Shown piece by piece: positions 6,236 to 8,124 of a stretch of 8,124 nucleotides of DNA; position 1 is the stretch's first letter, and the number at the start of each line of letters is the position of its first letter. The stretch comes from Comamonadaceae bacterium (GTDB taxonomy: Bacteria > Pseudomonadota > Gammaproteobacteria > Burkholderiales > Burkholderiaceae_C): the NCBI GenBank assembly GCA_947374505.1, contig CANCCE010000124.1, positions 1 to 8,124 on the forward strand, given 5' to 3'. The translations under genes and the position numbers were made by a program. The notes under the pieces are model-generated. The model saw only the letters and a program-made list of their open reading frames with translations. It was not told the origin of the DNA and did not search any database.

Positions 6236-6689
6236 CTGGTGGAGCAATTCCGGCACTTGAGCCGGAATCGTCGGAATTGACCGCCTGAGAGACGTTGTTG
6301 TCGGTGGGCCGCGTCAGGCTGTGACTGGCCAATTTGCCGTTGACAAAAGTGCCATCCACGTAAGAGTCTGAACCGTCCGTCCAGCGAAAAACTTCAGGCT
6401 GAGTGTCCTTCGGGCTGCGCAATTCGCCAAGCGCGCGGGTCATCGCGATCACGTGCAGCAAACTGGCCTTGGGTTTCAGCTTGGCGTTGAGCATCACCGC
6501 ACTGTCAACGTAGCCCACCGGCCGGCCCGTGGCGCGCTTGAGTACCTGCATCATCCGTGTGAAGTGCAGCAGCATCCACATCACCAGCACGCTGACCACC
6601 ACGACCACACCGGGCCAGCCATAGGAAAAGTAAGCCGCCACGAGTAACGCCAGGGCAGCGGCAGGAATCAGGATTTTTTGAAAGTTCAT
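6228..6689 (-). CDS. Small membrane protein of unknown function (two N-terminal helices)
   Basis: With the ATG at 6689 the product is 153 aa. Two hydrophobic segments occupy about residues 6-23 (ILIPAAALALLVAAYFSY) and 26-43 (ending VLVMWMLLHF). A cytoplasmic-looking region of about 110 aa follows. It includes LKRATGRPVGYVDSAVMLNAKL and LLHVIAMTRALGELRSP, then the segment FRWTDGSDSYVDGTFVNGKL, which reads like a small beta-rich module. The last 25 residues are low-complexity and polar (Ser, Asp, Asn, Pro). I do not recognise a catalytic motif or a named family. The frame also extends to a GTG at 6761 that overlaps the transporter's stop as GTGA. That start would add 24 residues without membrane character, so 6689 is preferred. 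An AAGG is only two bases before that ATG, closer than normal. It lies between the BCCT gene and ilvE on the same strand. Confidence 0.75.
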   Translation of the reverse strand: MNFQKILIPAAALALLVAAYFSYGWPGVVVVVSVLVMWMLLHFTRMMQVLKRATGRPVGYVDSAVMLNAKLKPKASLLHVIAMTRALGELRSPKDTQPEVFRWTDGSDSYVDGTFVNGKLASHSLTRPTDNNVSQAVNSDDSGSSAGIAPPAP

Positions 6690-6704
6690 GGCCTTATTTT
6701 GGCA

Positions 6705-6748
6705 GCACCCGCGCAGCGCTCTCTTTGTGGAGAGTGCGTACGGGGTGC
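6705..6748 (-). other. Nested inverted repeat between the transporter and the small membrane protein gene
   Basis: Outer arms GCACCC (6705-6710) and GGGTGC (6743-6748) are perfectly complementary. An inner stem GCGCTCTC (6716-6723) with GAGAGTGC (6730-6737) encloses a 6-base loop; it has one mismatch or wobble depending on strand. It sits just after the BCCT stop. No U tract follows on the minus strand, so it may stabilise the transporter mRNA 3' end or attenuate read-through. Confidence 0.35.
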
Positions 6749-6757
6749 AGCGCACGG

Positions 6758-8124
6758 TCACTTGACGAGTTCGCGGACTTTTTTGCGCAAGGCCTTTTCA
6801 AGGCGCTGCTCGACTTTCCAGTCTTGGTGAATGGCGCGCGTCACCGAGACCGCCATCAGCAGCAGCACCACTGAAAACGGCAGCGCAAACACAATGGTCG
6901 CGTTCTGCATCGCCTTCAACCCGCCGGCCAGCAGCAGACTGATCGCGATCGCCGCCACCAGCACACCCCACATGATTTTGACGCGGTTCGGCGGGTTCGG
7001 ATTGCCGCCGGTGCTCATCATCCCCAGTACCAGGGTGGCCGAGTCACCTGAAGTCACAAAGAAGACCATCACCAACAGCGTCGCCACGACCGACATGACG
7101 GCCCCCATAGGCAACGCACTGAACAGGGCAAACATAGCGGTCGACACATCGGCCTTGACGGCGGCAGCAACAGGAACGGCTTGGAAAATTTCCATGTAAA
7201 GGGCTGCACCACCAAAAATCGAGAACCAAAGGCAACCCACCAGCGTGGGTGCCAGCACGGTGCCCACGATGAACTGGCGAATGGTCCGACCGCGCGACAC
7301 GCGCGCAATGAACAAGCCCACAAAAGGCGACCACGAGACCCACCAAGCCCAGTAAAAAATAGTCCAGTCACCCACCCAGGAGTTCTCGCGAAAAGGCGTC
7401 ATGCGCAGGCTCATGCTGACAAACTGACTCAAATACGCGCCCAGCGTGCTGGTGAAGGTGTCAATGATGGCGATGGTCGGGCCGAGCAACAACACAGCCA
7501 AAGCCAACAGCCCAGCCAGAATCAAATTGCCAGTCGACAGCCATTTGATGCCGCGCCCTAGGCCACTCACGGCGGATGTCAGAAACAGCAAAGTGGTCAC
7601 CACAATGATGCCGACCTGAGCTGTTGAACCGACCGGGAGTCCGAACACGGCAAACAAACCACTGTTGATCTGCTGAGCGCCCATGCCCAGCGACGTGGCG
7701 ACGCCAAAAGCTGTGGCCACCACGGCCATCACGTTGAAGGCGGGCGACAGGCGCTGCACGATTTTCCAAGGCAAGGCCTCGGTCACAGTGCTGACCAAAG
7801 GTGACGCCTTGCGGCGGAACTGAAAAAACGCAATCGCCAAGCCGACGACACCGTAAATCGCCCACGGGTGGAGCCCCCAATGGAAAAAGGCGTAACGCAT
7901 GGCGATGTTGGCCGCTTCAGGCGTGCCCGGGGCCACGCCAGGCGGCGAGCTCACATAATGGGAAATCGGTTCGGCCACCCCCCAAAACACCAGGCCAATG
8001 CCCATGCCGGCGGCAAACAACATGGAAAACCAGGTGCCTACCGAAAATTCAGGCTCCTCGTCCTCGTCACCCAGCTTGAGGTCGCCGTAGCGGCTGACCG
8101 CCAGAAAGACGGCCAAGACCACCA
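6758..8124 (-). CDS. BCCT-family (betaine/choline/carnitine-type) transporter, N-terminus cut by window edge
   Basis: The frame runs from the right edge to a TGA at 6758-6760, giving 454 visible residues; the first hydrophobic segments are missing. BCCT carriers take up quaternary ammonium compounds such as glycine betaine, usually driven by sodium, often for osmoprotection or as nutrients. Visible family landmarks are FSMLFAAGMGIGLVFWGVAEP (glycine-rich GMGIG at about 39-43 of the visible part), the aromatic box HWGLHPWAIY (81-90) matching the BetP W189/W194/Y197 region, SLGMGAQQINSG (144-155), and the signature FYWAWWVSWSPFVGLFIARVSRGRTIRQF (256-284). The GMGIG segment, also found in BetP, favours sodium-coupled betaine-type transport over CaiT-type exchange, but substrate is inferred. 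The visible C-terminal tail is short and basic (about 20 residues), unlike the long osmosensing tail of Corynebacterium BetP. Confidence 0.95.
   Translation of the reverse strand, partial: VVLAVFLAVSRYGDLKLGDEDEEPEFSVGTWFSMLFAAGMGIGLVFWGVAEPISHYVSSPPGVAPGTPEAANIAMRYAFFHWGLHPWAIYGVVGLAIAFFQFRRKASPLVSTVTEALPWKIVQRLSPAFNVMAVVATAFGVATSLGMGAQQINSGLFAVFGLPVGSTAQVGIIVVTTLLFLTSAVSGLGRGIKWLSTGNLILAGLLALAVLLLGPTIAIIDTFTSTLGAYLSQFVSMSLRMTPFRENSWVGDWTIFYWAWWVSWSPFVGLFIARVSRGRTIRQFIVGTVLAPTLVGCLWFSIFGGAALYMEIFQAVPVAAAVKADVSTAMFALFSALPMGAVMSVVATLLVMVFFVTSGDSATLVLGMMSTGGNPNPPNRVKIMWGVLVAAIAISLLLAGGLKAMQNATIVFALPFSVVLLLMAVSVTRAIHQDWKVEQRLEKALRKKVRELVK

Overview
The window looks like a chromosomal segment from a betaproteobacterium, probably Burkholderiales/Comamonadaceae (Rhodoferax/Polaromonas-like). 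That placement is inferred from protein flavour, moderately high GC and the ilvE–zinc-finger gene pair; no marker gene is present. It is compact: eight protein genes, no RNA genes, no insertion sequence, no CRISPR array and no phage genes were seen.

Layout. (1) Left edge to 562, plus strand: a small PAS-domain protein whose frame is open to the window edge. (2) 563-681: a non-coding gap between convergent genes, holding two inverted copies of a short REP/BIME-like palindromic repeat. (3) 682-1503, minus strand: an exported M48 zinc metallopeptidase (LoiP/Oma1-like), divergent from (4) 1577-2911, plus strand: an AmpG-family MFS muropeptide permease. (5) 3011-3742 and 3753-4985, plus strand: an OmpR-type response regulator and its membrane histidine kinase, 10 nt apart. 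(6) 4969-8124, minus strand: a BCCT-family (betaine-type) transporter cut by the right edge, then a small two-helix membrane protein of unknown function, then ilvE (branched-chain aminotransferase), then a zf-CHCC zinc-finger protein. The last of these overlaps the kinase gene tail-to-tail by 17 bp.

How the genes may work together. Several products act at the cell envelope: the periplasmic M48 protease, AmpG importing cell-wall turnover products, a two-component system with a small periplasmic sensor, and an osmolyte-type transporter. An envelope-stress or osmotic theme is plausible, but it is inferred from adjacency only. IlvE performs the last step of Val/Leu/Ile synthesis and appears translationally coupled to the zinc-finger gene.

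Nothing here is a clear new biological system. The points most worth a second look are the inverted repeat pair at 592-672, the short divergent M48/ampG region with a possible near-leaderless ampG transcript, the two tandem hairpins ahead of ilvE, and the uncharacterised small membrane protein between the BCCT gene and ilvE.
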